From positions 19,341 through 58,368 of IMG/VR virus record IMGVR_UViG_3300012000_000019: a stretch of DNA of 39,028 bases, one strand, 5' to 3'. The notes under the pieces were generated by a model. That model had not been told where the DNA came from. It searched no databases and saw only the letters and a list, made by a program, of their open reading frames with translations. Of the stretch, positions 12,746 to 21,421 are shown in pieces. Made by a program: the position numbers and the translations under genes. Origin of the DNA: a virus. How positions within the stretch are numbered: position 1 is the first letter of the stretch; every line of letters starts with the position of its first letter.

Positions 12746-13211
12746 TCTTTTTTTGTGTAGCTAGATAAGCTTCAATAGCATTTGCACTAGTTCTACTCGT
12801 CCAATAAAAACCACATGTGCTGCATGTAACAATTTTTTTAGTTGTCCACCTTCCACCACCTGGTATATCAATCTCTTTAGTTTTTAATTTTTCGGTGTGA
12901 GATCCGCAATTAAGACAGGTTGGGGCAATACCCTCTTTAGTTCTTCTAACCTCTTGTCCTTCTTCAGAAATAGATAGGGCATCTCTAATTTCATTTTGAT
13001 CTCTACCTCCCCATACGCCCCAAATCTCTTTGTTATTGAGAGCCCAAGATAGGCATTCTCTACGAACAGGGCAGTGAGAGCAAACTTCTTTGGCATCTTC
13101 TATTTCTTCAGGTAATTCAGAAAAGAAAAAATCTCTATAGTCAATAAAATCTGGATCAGCGCAAGTTGCATCTTTTTGCCAATCTAGCGAATTGGTATCG
13201 TCGCTAAGCAA
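12729..13211 (-). CDS. WhiB-family iron-sulfur regulator with C-terminal zinc ribbon
   Basis: 160 aa. The WhiB domain has the four cluster cysteines C17, C44, C47 and C53 (spacing x26, x2, x5) and the turn motif GVWGGR at 65-70 that contacts the host sigma factor. The family is confined to actinobacteria and their phages. Phage members are usually near 100 aa or less. This one adds a second module with C99-x2-C102 and C130-x2-C133 around a basic strand (RWTTKKIV), typical of a zinc ribbon. It probably redirects host transcription early in infection. The start overlaps the 115-aa gene by 8 bases. Confidence 0.93.
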   Translation of the reverse strand: MLSDDTNSLDWQKDATCADPDFIDYRDFFFSELPEEIEDAKEVCSHCPVRRECLSWALNNKEIWGVWGGRDQNEIRDALSISEEGQEVRRTKEGIAPTCLNCGSHTEKLKTKEIDIPGGGRWTTKKIVTCSTCGFYWTSRTSANAIEAYLATQKKITQEE

Positions 13212-13551
13212 TTGTAGACACCTCTACCCATGTAATAGGTAGTGCTTCATCTACCAGGTCTCCATACTCTGTTTCACCAGATTCATCACATATAAATAAT
13301 TCATAAGATTCATCTATCTCTCCGGCCCAAGCCTGAAAAATTGACCAATCATTTATAGCTTTATATGCATGTCCTAGTCCATCAGCAACTCCATCTCTCT
13401 GGATGGCAGAAGCTAGTGCCCTACGTACTGTTTCATTTTCTAGATCTACATGACCAATTGTGTAGTACAGCACAGATCCATATGTTTTTATAGGTAGCTC
13501 TGCTCCAGTCCACTCGGACCAGAGACTTTCACCTTTTCTATTAATATCCAT
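13204..13551 (-). CDS. Hypothetical 115-aa protein
   Basis: Acidic protein with a YGSVLYYTIGHVDLENETV start and a helical middle (RRALASAIQRDGVADGLGHAYKA), ending LVDEALPITWVEVSTIA. I recognise no family. It starts just after the terminator at 13580-13617, so it begins a new unit with whiB: the two overlap by 8 bases. No strong SD is seen. Confidence 0.65.
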   Translation of the reverse strand: MDINRKGESLWSEWTGAELPIKTYGSVLYYTIGHVDLENETVRRALASAIQRDGVADGLGHAYKAINDWSIFQAWAGEIDESYELFICDESGETEYGDLVDEALPITWVEVSTIA

Positions 13552-13579
13552 ACATTTAGTATATAGAAAAATAATAAAA

Positions 13580-13617
13580 AATTAGGTCATCTTTAATTTT
13601 TTAAAGATGACCTAATT
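13580..13617 (-). terminator. Perfect 17-bp inverted repeat, AT-rich terminator
   Basis: Arms 13580-13596 and 13601-13617 are exact complements with a 4-base T loop. On the minus strand the stem is followed by TTTTTATTATTTTT. The stem has only five GC pairs, unusual for a terminator, but its length and T-run are convincing. The perfect symmetry would also work on the plus strand or as a protein-binding palindrome. Confidence 0.7.
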
Positions 13618-13632
13618 ATGTGGGAAGTTGTG

Positions 13633-14082
13633 TTATTTAATTCTTTTTTCCAAATTATATGGAGAATAGTGGGTCCCATCGAGCTCTGGTTTTTTGTTGT
13701 CTGTAGATTTGAAAATAATATCTCCATATCTAATTCCAACAATTTTTCCTACTCGACCATTATGAATTTGACCCGTTGTACCAGAAAATGCTTGAGCTTT
13801 GATTCGGACAATGTCAGCAACTTTTATCTGGCCAGGAATTACATCAACCCATACTTCCTCTTCATCTGCTTTAGGCTCCACTAGCGTATATCCCATAGCA
13901 AGACGTGCTGCAATATTCAGTGCTTTTTCTGCCACTTCTGGATCTACCGTTGTGGGGATGCTTTCCCAGGCATCTAAGATCCGTCCAACTTCAGTACGAA
14001 CTAACGGATCTTTGATCTTGGCCGCATCAAGCTGTGAAAGTACCCAGTCTTTATCGATGCTTCTATTAATGTGTTCTGCCAT
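13633..14082 (-). CDS. Conserved-looking hypothetical protein, 149 aa
   Basis: The N-terminal 75 residues are helical (WVLSQLDAAKIKDPLVRTEV, VAEKALNIAARLAM). The C-terminal half reads like a small beta barrel (IKVADIVRIKAQAF, GRVGKIVGIRYGDIIF, PYNLEKRIK), similar to SH3/KOW-type folds. I do not recognise a named family. It stands alone between two terminators, just after the ssDNA-binding protein gene, suggesting an accessory replication role (inference). Confidence 0.7.
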   Translation of the reverse strand: MAEHINRSIDKDWVLSQLDAAKIKDPLVRTEVGRILDAWESIPTTVDPEVAEKALNIAARLAMGYTLVEPKADEEEVWVDVIPGQIKVADIVRIKAQAFSGTTGQIHNGRVGKIVGIRYGDIIFKSTDNKKPELDGTHYSPYNLEKRIK

Positions 14083-14103
14083 TTTTCCTACCTAAATAAA
14101 ATT

Positions 14104-14129
14104 GGGGGCTAGGTATTATCCTAGCCCCC
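14104..14129 (-). terminator. Intrinsic terminator after the ssDNA-binding protein gene
   Basis: Perfect 10-bp stem GGGGGCTAGG/CCTAGCCCCC with a 6-base loop, followed on the minus strand by AATTTTATTT. It ends the replication operon 12 bases after the DUF669 stop. Confidence 0.85.
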
Positions 14130-14141
14130 TTGAGATTAATG

Positions 14142-14711
14142 TTAGAAGGGAGGAGCCGGTGGTACGGCTGCAGGGGATGGTGCAAATGCCATTGGCTGCT
14201 CCATAGCAGGTGCAGGAGCGGGTGCAGGAGCGGGTGCAGGAGCGGGTGCAGGAGCAGGAGCCGAAGCAACTGCGGGAGCGGGAGAACCTAGTGCAAGACC
14301 AGCCGGCATGTAGTTTCGGATCTCGTTGCTCTTTTTACCTTGATAGTCCTTAGTACCCAAAGTACCGCGGAACGTGCGACCAACCATTGCAGAAGCAATT
14401 TGCTCTTCACTTGGTTCCTGATCAAAAAATGCCTGACCTAGACCAAGTGAGCCCATCTTGCGGAAGAAGATGCCCATTGCATCCGGATTTTCATTTGAGA
14501 CAACCAAGTTATCCCAAACTAGGCGACGTGCATGTGCACCACCCTGGACCTCGTTCTTCGTGGAGAACATTAGCTTGCCATTTTTAGTTGTTTTAATGAC
14601 AGACTCAAGCACCTTCAGCTCGTAGTCACCATCTGGAAGTGGCTCATAGCTACTTACACCGCCAGAAGCCTTGGCTTCCCGCATAAGTTCGCCCCAATTA
14701 AGCGTACTCAT
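14142..14711 (-). CDS. DUF669-type phage ssDNA-binding protein with Ala-Pro tail
   Basis: 189 aa. NWGELMREAKASGG, YEPLPDGDYELKVLESVIKT and GKLMFSTKNEVQGG, then RNYMPAG, are the DUF669/OB-fold pattern found beside Sak4-type recombinases. Residues from about 143 form a flexible (AP)n tail rich in Ala, Pro and Met ending PPAPPF, a short phage counterpart of the disordered SSB tail that recruits partners. The start overlaps the Sak4 stop as ATGA. The tail is encoded by 12-base tandem repeats. Confidence 0.82.
   Translation of the reverse strand: MSTLNWGELMREAKASGGVSSYEPLPDGDYELKVLESVIKTTKNGKLMFSTKNEVQGGAHARRLVWDNLVVSNENPDAMGIFFRKMGSLGLGQAFFDQEPSEEQIASAMVGRTFRGTLGTKDYQGKKSNEIRNYMPAGLALGSPAPAVASAPAPAPAPAPAPAPAPAPAMEQPMAFAPSPAAVPPAPPF
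14209..14256. repeat. 12-base tandem repeat encoding the Ala-Pro tail
   Basis: Four copies of GGTGCAGGAGCG, the last with one change (final base A). They encode APAP units on the minus strand. Slippage can change the tail length of the ssDNA-binding protein. Confidence 0.85.
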
Positions 14712-15478
14712 TGATTCATTCCTTCGTTTTGTAGTGGATTGGGTTTCGATCCGAAGACCAAGTCTAGCATACGCTCAATCCCAAGGTTCTCTTGTTCAAC
14801 AATTTGACCAAGACGGCCCTGGACACGTTCACCAGCTTCGTACTTATCCGTGCGCTCAACATACATACGGCGAACCTTGTATGGCGGTTGCATTGGATCT
14901 GGATTAGGAACAGTCTCTACTGAGATGGCACCGAGGATGTCATAAAAGTAAGGAGCCTGAACTTTAAGCTGCCCCTGAAGATAGGGGTGGTATCGACCAT
15001 CCCGATCTGGAGTAGCCATGGCCGTCAACACAACTGCTTCCAGCGGTGCTGTCGGATGCATCGTGAGGTCGCGAAGATCACGAAGGAGTGCACCCATGTG
15101 GCGAAGCAATTCGCCCCACTGCTGCATCTTCATAGCTTCTACTCCTGCAATGTTGTCCATGCACTTCACCTGCAACTCCGAGATGGAGTCAATGATGAGG
15201 GACTTGAACTGGTGCTTACCGGCTTGGAGCCACTGGTAAGCCTTGAGAACGGTGTCGTAGTCGTGAACGACTACTACACATGTATCCCAAGTTCCGTCTG
15301 CAATAGGAGGCTCCTCACGGAGCGGATCCCAATACTTGACATTGATAGGGAGGAAGCGATGACCACCCTCAACATCAAGCATCAGACGCGGATACGGTGC
15401 TGTCACGGCGAATGTGGATTTACCCACCTTTGATTCACCGTATACGAGCATCGTCAGCGAACGCTGAACTTCTGACAC
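14708..15478 (-). CDS. Sak4-like RecA-fold ATPase / single-strand annealing protein
   Basis: 256 aa. Walker A is YGESKVGKSTF at residues 13-23. LMLDVEGGHRFLP follows, Walker B is SLIIDSISEL near 95, and a sensor-like AVVLTAMAT lies near 150. The size and the neighbouring DUF669 SSB and Cas4-like nuclease match phage Sak4 modules, which anneal or exchange strands in recombination. It starts with GTG that shares its first base with the upstream TAG stop (TAGTG), giving coupled translation. Confidence 0.88.
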   Translation of the reverse strand: MSEVQRSLTMLVYGESKVGKSTFAVTAPYPRLMLDVEGGHRFLPINVKYWDPLREEPPIADGTWDTCVVVVHDYDTVLKAYQWLQAGKHQFKSLIIDSISELQVKCMDNIAGVEAMKMQQWGELLRHMGALLRDLRDLTMHPTAPLEAVVLTAMATPDRDGRYHPYLQGQLKVQAPYFYDILGAISVETVPNPDPMQPPYKVRRMYVERTDKYEAGERVQGRLGQIVEQENLGIERMLDLVFGSKPNPLQNEGMNQ

Positions 15479-16428
15479 TATTCAGTACCTTTCTTCTCTT
15501 CTACCCCATAATACTCATATGGGTTGGATTCCACAAACATTTCCTGGATTGCTTGCTCTGCAGCACTACCATCATCGATCAATGGACATACAGAAAAGAA
15601 CGGGCACTTCCAGGTGCAGTCACGACTAGGACGAGGGTATGCTACGGCCAGGTGAGATATTCCATCATCAAGTGACTTCTTAACTCTCATCAAATCTGAG
15701 ACAGTTCCGTGAAGACGCTGCCAAAAAGATCGTAGTGAGAACAAGTTATGACGGACCTCAAACTGCTCGAAGAACGGGGGCTTGGCATTAGCTGTACGCT
15801 TCACCTTCTTGAGCAAAGTAAAGATACCGCCCTCAGAACGCTCATCAGTTCCCTCGTTCTTAGCATTCTCAAGAAGCATGTATGTGAGGATCTGTTCGTT
15901 CATGTGGGCCGTAGATGAGAAGTCTGAGAACGACCCACCCACAGTCTTGAAGTCACGGAACATACGCACACCATCGATCTTTCGACGAACGCGCATATCA
16001 ATCTTGCCTTGCAGCTCAATAGAGCCGTCAAACATTGGCATTGAGAGAATTTCTTCTGTGGAGATCATCTCGAGCTCAGCATCGATGCCTTCTTCTTCTA
16101 CCCACTGAAGGTAGCCTTCGAGCATGATACGACCAAGATCGGCCTCACCATCAATCTCGCTGGGATCACGCATATCCTCAGCCAGTTTGATTCGATCAAG
16201 TTCTACCAAGTTAGCGTGAGCATCCAAGAGAGGGATACCAGTCGTGTAGTACTGATCAAGAGCCTCGTGAACACGAGAACCGAGAGCTAGAGGTCCAGTA
16301 AACTTCTGTTGCTTTGGCTTGAGACGACGGTAGTACGTCAGCCACCATTTACGACGACAGTCTTTGAACGTCTGAATTTCAGAATTGGAGAGGGTATAAA
16401 CCTCGCCAGTATTATCGTGAAGTGTCAT
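15478..16428 (-). CDS. Cas4/RecB-like PD-(D/E)xK exonuclease with iron-sulfur cysteines
   Basis: 316 aa. C24 plus C271-x3-C275-x5-C281 form the split [4Fe-4S] pattern of the Cas4/AddB family. The nuclease core shows HEALDQYY near residue 54, then GKIDMRVRRK and MFRDFKT supplying the D...DxK residues, and MNEQILTYM as the motif IV helix. It makes 3' ends for the Sak4 recombinase next to it. There is no CRISPR array in the window, so a recombination role is preferred. Confidence 0.9.
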   Translation of the reverse strand: MTLHDNTGEVYTLSNSEIQTFKDCRRKWWLTYYRRLKPKQQKFTGPLALGSRVHEALDQYYTTGIPLLDAHANLVELDRIKLAEDMRDPSEIDGEADLGRIMLEGYLQWVEEEGIDAELEMISTEEILSMPMFDGSIELQGKIDMRVRRKIDGVRMFRDFKTVGGSFSDFSSTAHMNEQILTYMLLENAKNEGTDERSEGGIFTLLKKVKRTANAKPPFFEQFEVRHNLFSLRSFWQRLHGTVSDLMRVKKSLDDGISHLAVAYPRPSRDCTWKCPFFSVCPLIDDGSAAEQAIQEMFVESNPYEYYGVEEKKGTE

Positions 16429-16438
16429 TTGTCATTCC

Positions 16439-16558
16439 TTATTTGGGGACATCGGGTACAAGTCGGCGCTTGGTCTTGTCAAAAATTTTGGGGTGCTTTT
16501 TCCAAGCCTTACCGCCTTTGCGATCCGCATTTCTGGTACTTGCATTTTTTGCAGCCAC
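16439..16558 (-). CDS. Very basic 39-aa peptide
   Basis: GTG start shares its G with the helicase stop (TAGTG), the same junction type as Cas4/Sak4. The stop TAA lies 10 bases before the Cas4-like start. The peptide (AAKNASTRNADRKGGKAW, then KKHPKIFDKTKRRLV) has many Lys/Arg residues and may bind nucleic acid. An alternative frame starting at an internal ATG encodes 37 aa; base composition and the coupling favour the GTG frame. Function unknown. Confidence 0.5.
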   Translation of the reverse strand: MAAKNASTRNADRKGGKAWKKHPKIFDKTKRRLVPDVPK

Positions 16559-18384
16559 TATTTTTTCTCCTTTTCTTGCTTAAGAAGGGCGAGGAGTTGA
16601 TCCTTGTCCTTGACGATCTGTTCAAAGTTATCTGCCTTGCTTTCAAGCACCTGACGTACACGCTCTTCAATAGTTCCCTCAGTCACATAATCTGTGATGA
16701 TGATTGAGTCATGAATTTCAGAGCCAATACGGTGGACACGGTCATTTACCTGTTTGTCGTCTACAAGTGACCACGGACGCTGAAGACGGATGAGGCGACG
16801 AGCTGCGGTAAGAGTAATACCAACACCACCAGCCTGGGCCGTAAACAATACCCACTTGGTACGACCAGACTGAAAGTCGTCTACAGCATCTTGACGTTCC
16901 TCAGCACTCTGTTTTCCAGTAATCAATCCGTGAGGAATACCAGCTTTAGTGAGTCGAGCACTTAGTAGTTCAATCAACTGACGTGACACAGCGGAGACGG
17001 CCACCGAGTCGTCGCCAAAATCTCCGCTTTGAATGTCATTCATTAGAGCATCAATCTTACATGATGGCTCCGACAAAAGAGTCTTAGGCTCTCCAGTATT
17101 TTCATCAATTTCAATAGTTGCATAAGAACTTGCAAATTGCAGTAGTCGAAGAGTCTGAGTCAAGACACTTGGTGCCGTAACTACCTCTCCATTTTCCAAC
17201 TCAGCAATCATTAGGTCACGCATGTCGTTATATGCCTTCTTCTGCTTGGCAGACATCTCAACGTCACGACGATCTACGACTACTTCGGGCAGCCACGGGA
17301 GTACGACCTGCTTAAGCATACGACGCATACGGGGGTTGATAGAGGCATAGAACTCGTCATTCATGTGGGACTTGACTCCCATAACCATGAGACCACCAAA
17401 CGCATTGAGCATTGTGTCTACCATGCGGTCAATCCAACGAGTCTTTGAGGGCCATTCTTCGGGGGAGAGCCAGTGGAGGATAGTCCAAATGTCGAGGACA
17501 TTATTTGCAATAGGGGTACCAGTGAGTGCAAAGCGAATATCTGCATCTCCAGTAGCTGACCATAGCGCACGAGTCTGCTTGGCCTTGGGGTCTTTAGAGC
17601 GGTGGATCTCATCAGCAATAACAGACTTGAAATCTATCTTATTGAGCTCTCGCTCATGTACCTCACATCGAGCAGTGCTGACACTATCATTATGCCCACC
17701 ACATTCGGGGCATCGTGCCAAAGCAACAGAACCATACGGAGCAAGACGCGAGTGGCTGCGGAGAGATTCCCAGTTAATAACTAAGACATGCGGTCTTGGA
17801 TCACCATCTTCGGGATCAATGAGGGTATCAAACTGCTTACGACGGACCGTAGCAGTGCCACCAATGACTTGTACACGAATACCTGGCCACCACTGAGCAA
17901 ATTCGCGTTCCCAGTTTTTCTTTAATGTATTGGGGCAAACAATAAGAGCAGGAAATACATCCTCTCCTCGCTCACTTAAGCGTGCAAGAGCTCGGATAGC
18001 CTGAGCAGTCTTACCCAAGCCCGGCTCGTCAGCAAGAAGAGCACGTCGAGCGGTAGCAAGAAACTCAACACCAGCACGTTGGTGGGGGAAAAGATCTCCA
18101 TATCCATCCTCTATTTCTACAAGTTCACGCAATGCGTTTGATGGGTCTACTCTCGTAGATTTTTCTGTCATAGCCCAGGCAGAGAGTGCTGGACCAATTT
18201 CTAGTTGAGTCTTGAAAGTGGATCGAAGAGCCAAGCAGCCAGACCAAGAGACTGGCATACGCCACTGATTATCTTTGGCAGACCACGTTGCTCCGGGGAT
18301 ACTTTTACACAACTCTTTGTAACGCCACTCGGCGTCAATAATTATCTGATCACCGGACTCGTTGAGTTCCGCAATGATTGTCAT
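16558..18384 (-). CDS. SNF2-family helicase / DNA translocase
   Basis: 608 aa. The N-terminal 90 residues (YKELCKSIPGATWSAKDNQW) resemble the DNA-binding HARP-like domain of SMARCAL1-type proteins. The motor has Walker A LLADEPGLGKTAQA near residue 118, motif II VIADEIHRSKD, motif III FALTGTPIAN, and motif VI VNDRVHRIG, with VLFTAQAGGVGITLTAA before it. Inserted cysteines CPECGGHNDS...CEVHE may bind zinc. Likely role: fork remodelling or removal of proteins from DNA in replication. Confidence 0.93.
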   Translation of the reverse strand: MTIIAELNESGDQIIIDAEWRYKELCKSIPGATWSAKDNQWRMPVSWSGCLALRSTFKTQLEIGPALSAWAMTEKSTRVDPSNALRELVEIEDGYGDLFPHQRAGVEFLATARRALLADEPGLGKTAQAIRALARLSERGEDVFPALIVCPNTLKKNWEREFAQWWPGIRVQVIGGTATVRRKQFDTLIDPEDGDPRPHVLVINWESLRSHSRLAPYGSVALARCPECGGHNDSVSTARCEVHERELNKIDFKSVIADEIHRSKDPKAKQTRALWSATGDADIRFALTGTPIANNVLDIWTILHWLSPEEWPSKTRWIDRMVDTMLNAFGGLMVMGVKSHMNDEFYASINPRMRRMLKQVVLPWLPEVVVDRRDVEMSAKQKKAYNDMRDLMIAELENGEVVTAPSVLTQTLRLLQFASSYATIEIDENTGEPKTLLSEPSCKIDALMNDIQSGDFGDDSVAVSAVSRQLIELLSARLTKAGIPHGLITGKQSAEERQDAVDDFQSGRTKWVLFTAQAGGVGITLTAARRLIRLQRPWSLVDDKQVNDRVHRIGSEIHDSIIITDYVTEGTIEERVRQVLESKADNFEQIVKDKDQLLALLKQEKEKK

Positions 18385-18410
18385 TTTTGTCCTTAGTTTG
18401 TTTTTAGAAT

Positions 18411-18881
18411 CTACCTAAGTTTTGGTAACGGATTCCAGCCCAACTTTACCATATATAACAGTCCATGCCTAATAGCATCAAGTGCATGGCCTTCTCCACC
18501 CCTATTCCAGTATTCCAGTTTTTTAAGTTTAGTGTTGTCAAACATTGCTTTTGCATCAGCTGGAGATTGAAATTTTAGATCTTCTATATTTAATCCACAA
18601 TCAAGCATGGTCTGTTTGAGTACACCAATCTCCTCGAGAGAGAACGGAGCCTGTGAGTTTTTTACTGTCTGAGCATTGATCGTAAATCGCTCACATACGA
18701 CATGTAGAGATACATCTTCCATTACGTAGTGGTTGACCCATTTACGTACCCATGGAGCAAAAGTCTCAAACTGAACTTCTGTTGTCTCAATCATCACTGG
18801 CTCTTCACCTTTGATAAATTCAAATATAGCCACTCCAGTGGCCTTACCAGGATCCACTGCAATAATTACATGCTTAGTCAT
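18411..18881 (-). CDS. RuvC/RNase H-fold Holliday junction resolvase
   Basis: 156 aa from the ATG at 18881, preceded by GGGGATC; an upstream in-frame ATG at 18911 is less likely. Acidic residues of the RNase H fold appear in IIAVDPGKATGVAIF, VVCERF and HALDAIRHGL. It resolves branched DNA before packaging. The start overlaps the stop of the polymerase gene, so the two are coupled. Confidence 0.85.
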   Translation of the reverse strand: MTKHVIIAVDPGKATGVAIFEFIKGEEPVMIETTEVQFETFAPWVRKWVNHYVMEDVSLHVVCERFTINAQTVKNSQAPFSLEEIGVLKQTMLDCGLNIEDLKFQSPADAKAMFDNTKLKKLEYWNRGGEGHALDAIRHGLLYMVKLGWNPLPKLR

Positions 18882-20694
18882 ACTTTGATCCCCAGTTATC
18901 AAAGGGACCATCTACACCAGCAGTCAACGGAACAGACCAACCTTCAGTTGTAGTCATACATTGTTGTACAACCTGCATAACCTCCTGCACCTCGCTTCGT
19001 GGTGCCTCAAGAACAATCTCATCATGAACGGGAACAATCAAGTAGTCAGTCAAATCGGCTTGATCAAGCTTAATCAGATTTTGTTTAAAGACCTCGGCGG
19101 CAGTCGCCTGAATGAGATAATTAGTGAGCGAATAGACACGGTCCTCATCACAGGGAAGACGACGACCAGTTCGAGTCTGGACATAGCCTTGTCCCTCTTC
19201 ACGGAGGCGACGCATGCCAGCATCTTCAATTCCTCGTTGTAGCCCCCTCACTCCCGGATAGTTGCTATCAAACGCATCAACAACATCTTTCATGATGTGG
19301 GTTTGTACGCCAGCTGTTAGAGCCATCTTATCTACACCAGCACCGTAGAGCTTTCCGTAGACAACACCCTTGATGAGTTTTCGTCTCGGGTCTGACTTTT
19401 GGAGTGTATCGTCCTGGTAAACCTGACGCATGATCGATGTAAACACGTCACCACCAGTCGTATCTGCATCATGAAATAGCTGAATGAGTTTTTCATCTTG
19501 AGAAAGAGCAGCGGTGAGACGAAATTCAACCTGATCAAGGTCAGATGAGATAATTACGTTGTCCTCTTCACGTGGGATAAATGCTCGACGGACTGTAGAG
19601 TCCCCCGAAGGTAGAGTCTGTAGGGCCGGTTCGGTGATAGACATACGACCTGTCCGTGCTGCAAGAGTCCCAATGGATGGATGCACCAGTCCGTCAATAT
19701 TGTCCTTGAGGAAGTTACTGAAGTATGAACTAGCAAGCTTGTCAGCCTTACGTTGCTTCAAAGCAGCATCAGCAAGCATCTTTACTTCATTATTTCCATT
19801 GATATACAAAAGCTCGATCTGATCTTTGGTCATAGATGGCGCACCAGTTCTTGTACGCTCATTAATAACAGCACCAAGACTTTCAAATGTTCTAGCAAGC
19901 TGAAGATTGCTAGTGATCGAGGTGTTATAGGTATCTTTTGCCCACTTTTTCACTGTTTCGGTGTACTGAGTGAGTTCATCAAGCTTTTTCTGAGAGTAGT
20001 CGAGGTCTACACGAGCTCCATTGATCTCCATTCGAGTAACAATCTTGCGGGTCTGCATCTCAATCTCATATGGCATGCTATAGGCAGCCCCTGGGCCACA
20101 CATTCGATAAAACTGCTCAAAAAGACGCATTGTCAGGACAGTATCTAGCGCACCATATGACCAATAAGGCTGGAAATTGACTGGAACAGTACCCCAAGTC
20201 CAGCCATTGTCCCGAAACTTTAGATCCAAGGTGTCTTGAAGTGCAATAGCATCGGTATCTACATGTCGACGAGCCAATTCTTTGAGCGCACCGGTCCCAA
20301 GCGGATCAATGATCTTGGCCATGAGCATCGTGTCATGTGCTCGGTGCCACGGTACATCCCAGCGAGACTTTACAGCAAACCAGCGAGCCTCAAAAGCAAT
20401 GTTGTGGCAGACAATTGGGCCATCAAAGCGGTCCATAGCTTCGTAGAAGACACCCTTCCACTCATCCCAAGGAATTGACCACCCGTCCATACCATCACCG
20501 ATCTGAACAAGGCGAATATCACCGTGCCAAGGAGAGAGGGCACCTTTTTTGTCGGTGCCCGGGTATTCTCCTGTTTCGATGTCCACACCCACAGCACTCA
20601 TGGGGCGACGTTCACTAAGCCAAGTCATAAATTTTGCGGCTTTTTCAGAACTATCTACAAAGTGAACATTGACTCCGTCTAGTCCGCTAGTCAT
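18874..20694 (-). CDS. Family A DNA polymerase with 3'-5' exonuclease
   Basis: 606 aa, lacking the 5' nuclease domain of bacterial Pol I. Exo I has D38/E40 (VGVDIETGEY), Exo II is VCHNIAFEARW, Exo III is YGALDTVLTM. In the polymerase domain, motif A is SDLDQVEFRLTAA, motif B RRKLIKGVVYGKLYGAG, and motif C VHDEIVLEAP. The residue at the position of E. coli F762 is Tyr, as in T7 polymerase, which favours ddNTP acceptance. It is the replicative polymerase of the phage, placed at the head of the recombination genes. Confidence 0.96.
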   Translation of the reverse strand: MTSGLDGVNVHFVDSSEKAAKFMTWLSERRPMSAVGVDIETGEYPGTDKKGALSPWHGDIRLVQIGDGMDGWSIPWDEWKGVFYEAMDRFDGPIVCHNIAFEARWFAVKSRWDVPWHRAHDTMLMAKIIDPLGTGALKELARRHVDTDAIALQDTLDLKFRDNGWTWGTVPVNFQPYWSYGALDTVLTMRLFEQFYRMCGPGAAYSMPYEIEMQTRKIVTRMEINGARVDLDYSQKKLDELTQYTETVKKWAKDTYNTSITSNLQLARTFESLGAVINERTRTGAPSMTKDQIELLYINGNNEVKMLADAALKQRKADKLASSYFSNFLKDNIDGLVHPSIGTLAARTGRMSITEPALQTLPSGDSTVRRAFIPREEDNVIISSDLDQVEFRLTAALSQDEKLIQLFHDADTTGGDVFTSIMRQVYQDDTLQKSDPRRKLIKGVVYGKLYGAGVDKMALTAGVQTHIMKDVVDAFDSNYPGVRGLQRGIEDAGMRRLREEGQGYVQTRTGRRLPCDEDRVYSLTNYLIQATAAEVFKQNLIKLDQADLTDYLIVPVHDEIVLEAPRSEVQEVMQVVQQCMTTTEGWSVPLTAGVDGPFDNWGSKYD

Positions 20695-20696
20695 TA

Positions 20697-20954
20697 TTAA
20701 ACTCCAATGTCATTACTGTCTTGTTCGTCACTATCATCATCGTCGTCATACCCACCGTACTCATCTTCATTTAGTGGACGACTGAGCATAGCATCAAAAA
20801 GAATATTAGCAACAATGCTATCTGCGGTTCGTCTAGGGAATCCAACGCTACGGAGCTCCTGGTACACCTCGTGTAGCTCTGTAATTAGGGATCTTAGTGG
20901 ACTTGGATACTCAGCTTGAGCTGGAGTATCACTGTCTTTCTCTTCGTCACTCAC
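20697..20954 (-). CDS. Acidic hypothetical protein, 85 aa
   Basis: A central helix-rich part (PLRSLITELHEVYQELRSVG, RRTADSIVANILFDAML) is flanked by very acidic ends, with DDDDDSDEQDSND near the C-terminus. Strong negative charge suggests DNA mimicry or protein binding, but no family is recognised. It overlaps the upstream gene by 4 bases (ATGA) and is followed closely by the polymerase. Confidence 0.75.
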   Translation of the reverse strand: MSDEEKDSDTPAQAEYPSPLRSLITELHEVYQELRSVGFPRRTADSIVANILFDAMLSRPLNEDEYGGYDDDDDSDEQDSNDIGV

Positions 20955-21421
20955 GGAATATATTCAACCCTATAAATGGAATCTATTTCTGCATCATTAT
21001 CAGCAGCTTCTTCCAACACTCTACTAGCAACCCAAGTTAAATATCTAGCACCCTTTTCATCATACTTATAAAGAGCATCTAGAACAGCCTGCGGATCGTC
21101 TGATACCTGGGCCCAGTACCGTAACTTTTCAGGAAATACAAAGGGTGCCTCGAAAGTGGGTTGACACAGCTCACAAGGTACTGATCCTCTAGTTAGATCA
21201 CCAGAGTTAACTTCACGGAGTTTATATTTATCAACTAGAACACAGGCTCCAGAATGGTAAACAAGAGAAACACCGACTCTAGAAAGAATGTATGAACCAC
21301 TATCTGTTTTATAGATCTCAAATTCTATCCATCTAATGGATCCACGTTTTTTAGATGTAGAAGACCCCAGGAGGGACCCATCAAACTGAAGAGTCCTGGC
21401 CCCATCTTTCACTTCATACAT
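20951..21421 (-). CDS. Hypothetical 156-aa protein with a CxxC pair
   Basis: The first half is beta-rich (IRWIEFEIYKTDSGSYILSR, VSLVYHSGACVLVDKY). It carries C-x2-C in SVPCELCQP, possibly paired with the earlier GAC for metal. It ends in a helix (VASRVLEEAADNDAEIDSIY). It is the first gene of the leftward replication operon, separated by 49 bases from the last tail gene. No family recognised. Confidence 0.75.
   Translation of the reverse strand: MYEVKDGARTLQFDGSLLGSSTSKKRGSIRWIEFEIYKTDSGSYILSRVGVSLVYHSGACVLVDKYKLREVNSGDLTRGSVPCELCQPTFEAPFVFPEKLRYWAQVSDDPQAVLDALYKYDEKGARYLTWVASRVLEEAADNDAEIDSIYRVEYIP

Noticed and set aside
13580-13617. Perfect 17-bp palindrome as an attachment site or transposon end
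   Set aside because: It has a T-run on the expected side, sits at the end of an operon, and shows no second copy, target duplication or integrase.
15478-16428. Cas4-like gene as a hint of a CRISPR system
   Set aside because: There is no repeat-spacer array and no other cas gene. The neighbours are Sak4 and an SSB, so it is a phage recombination nuclease.
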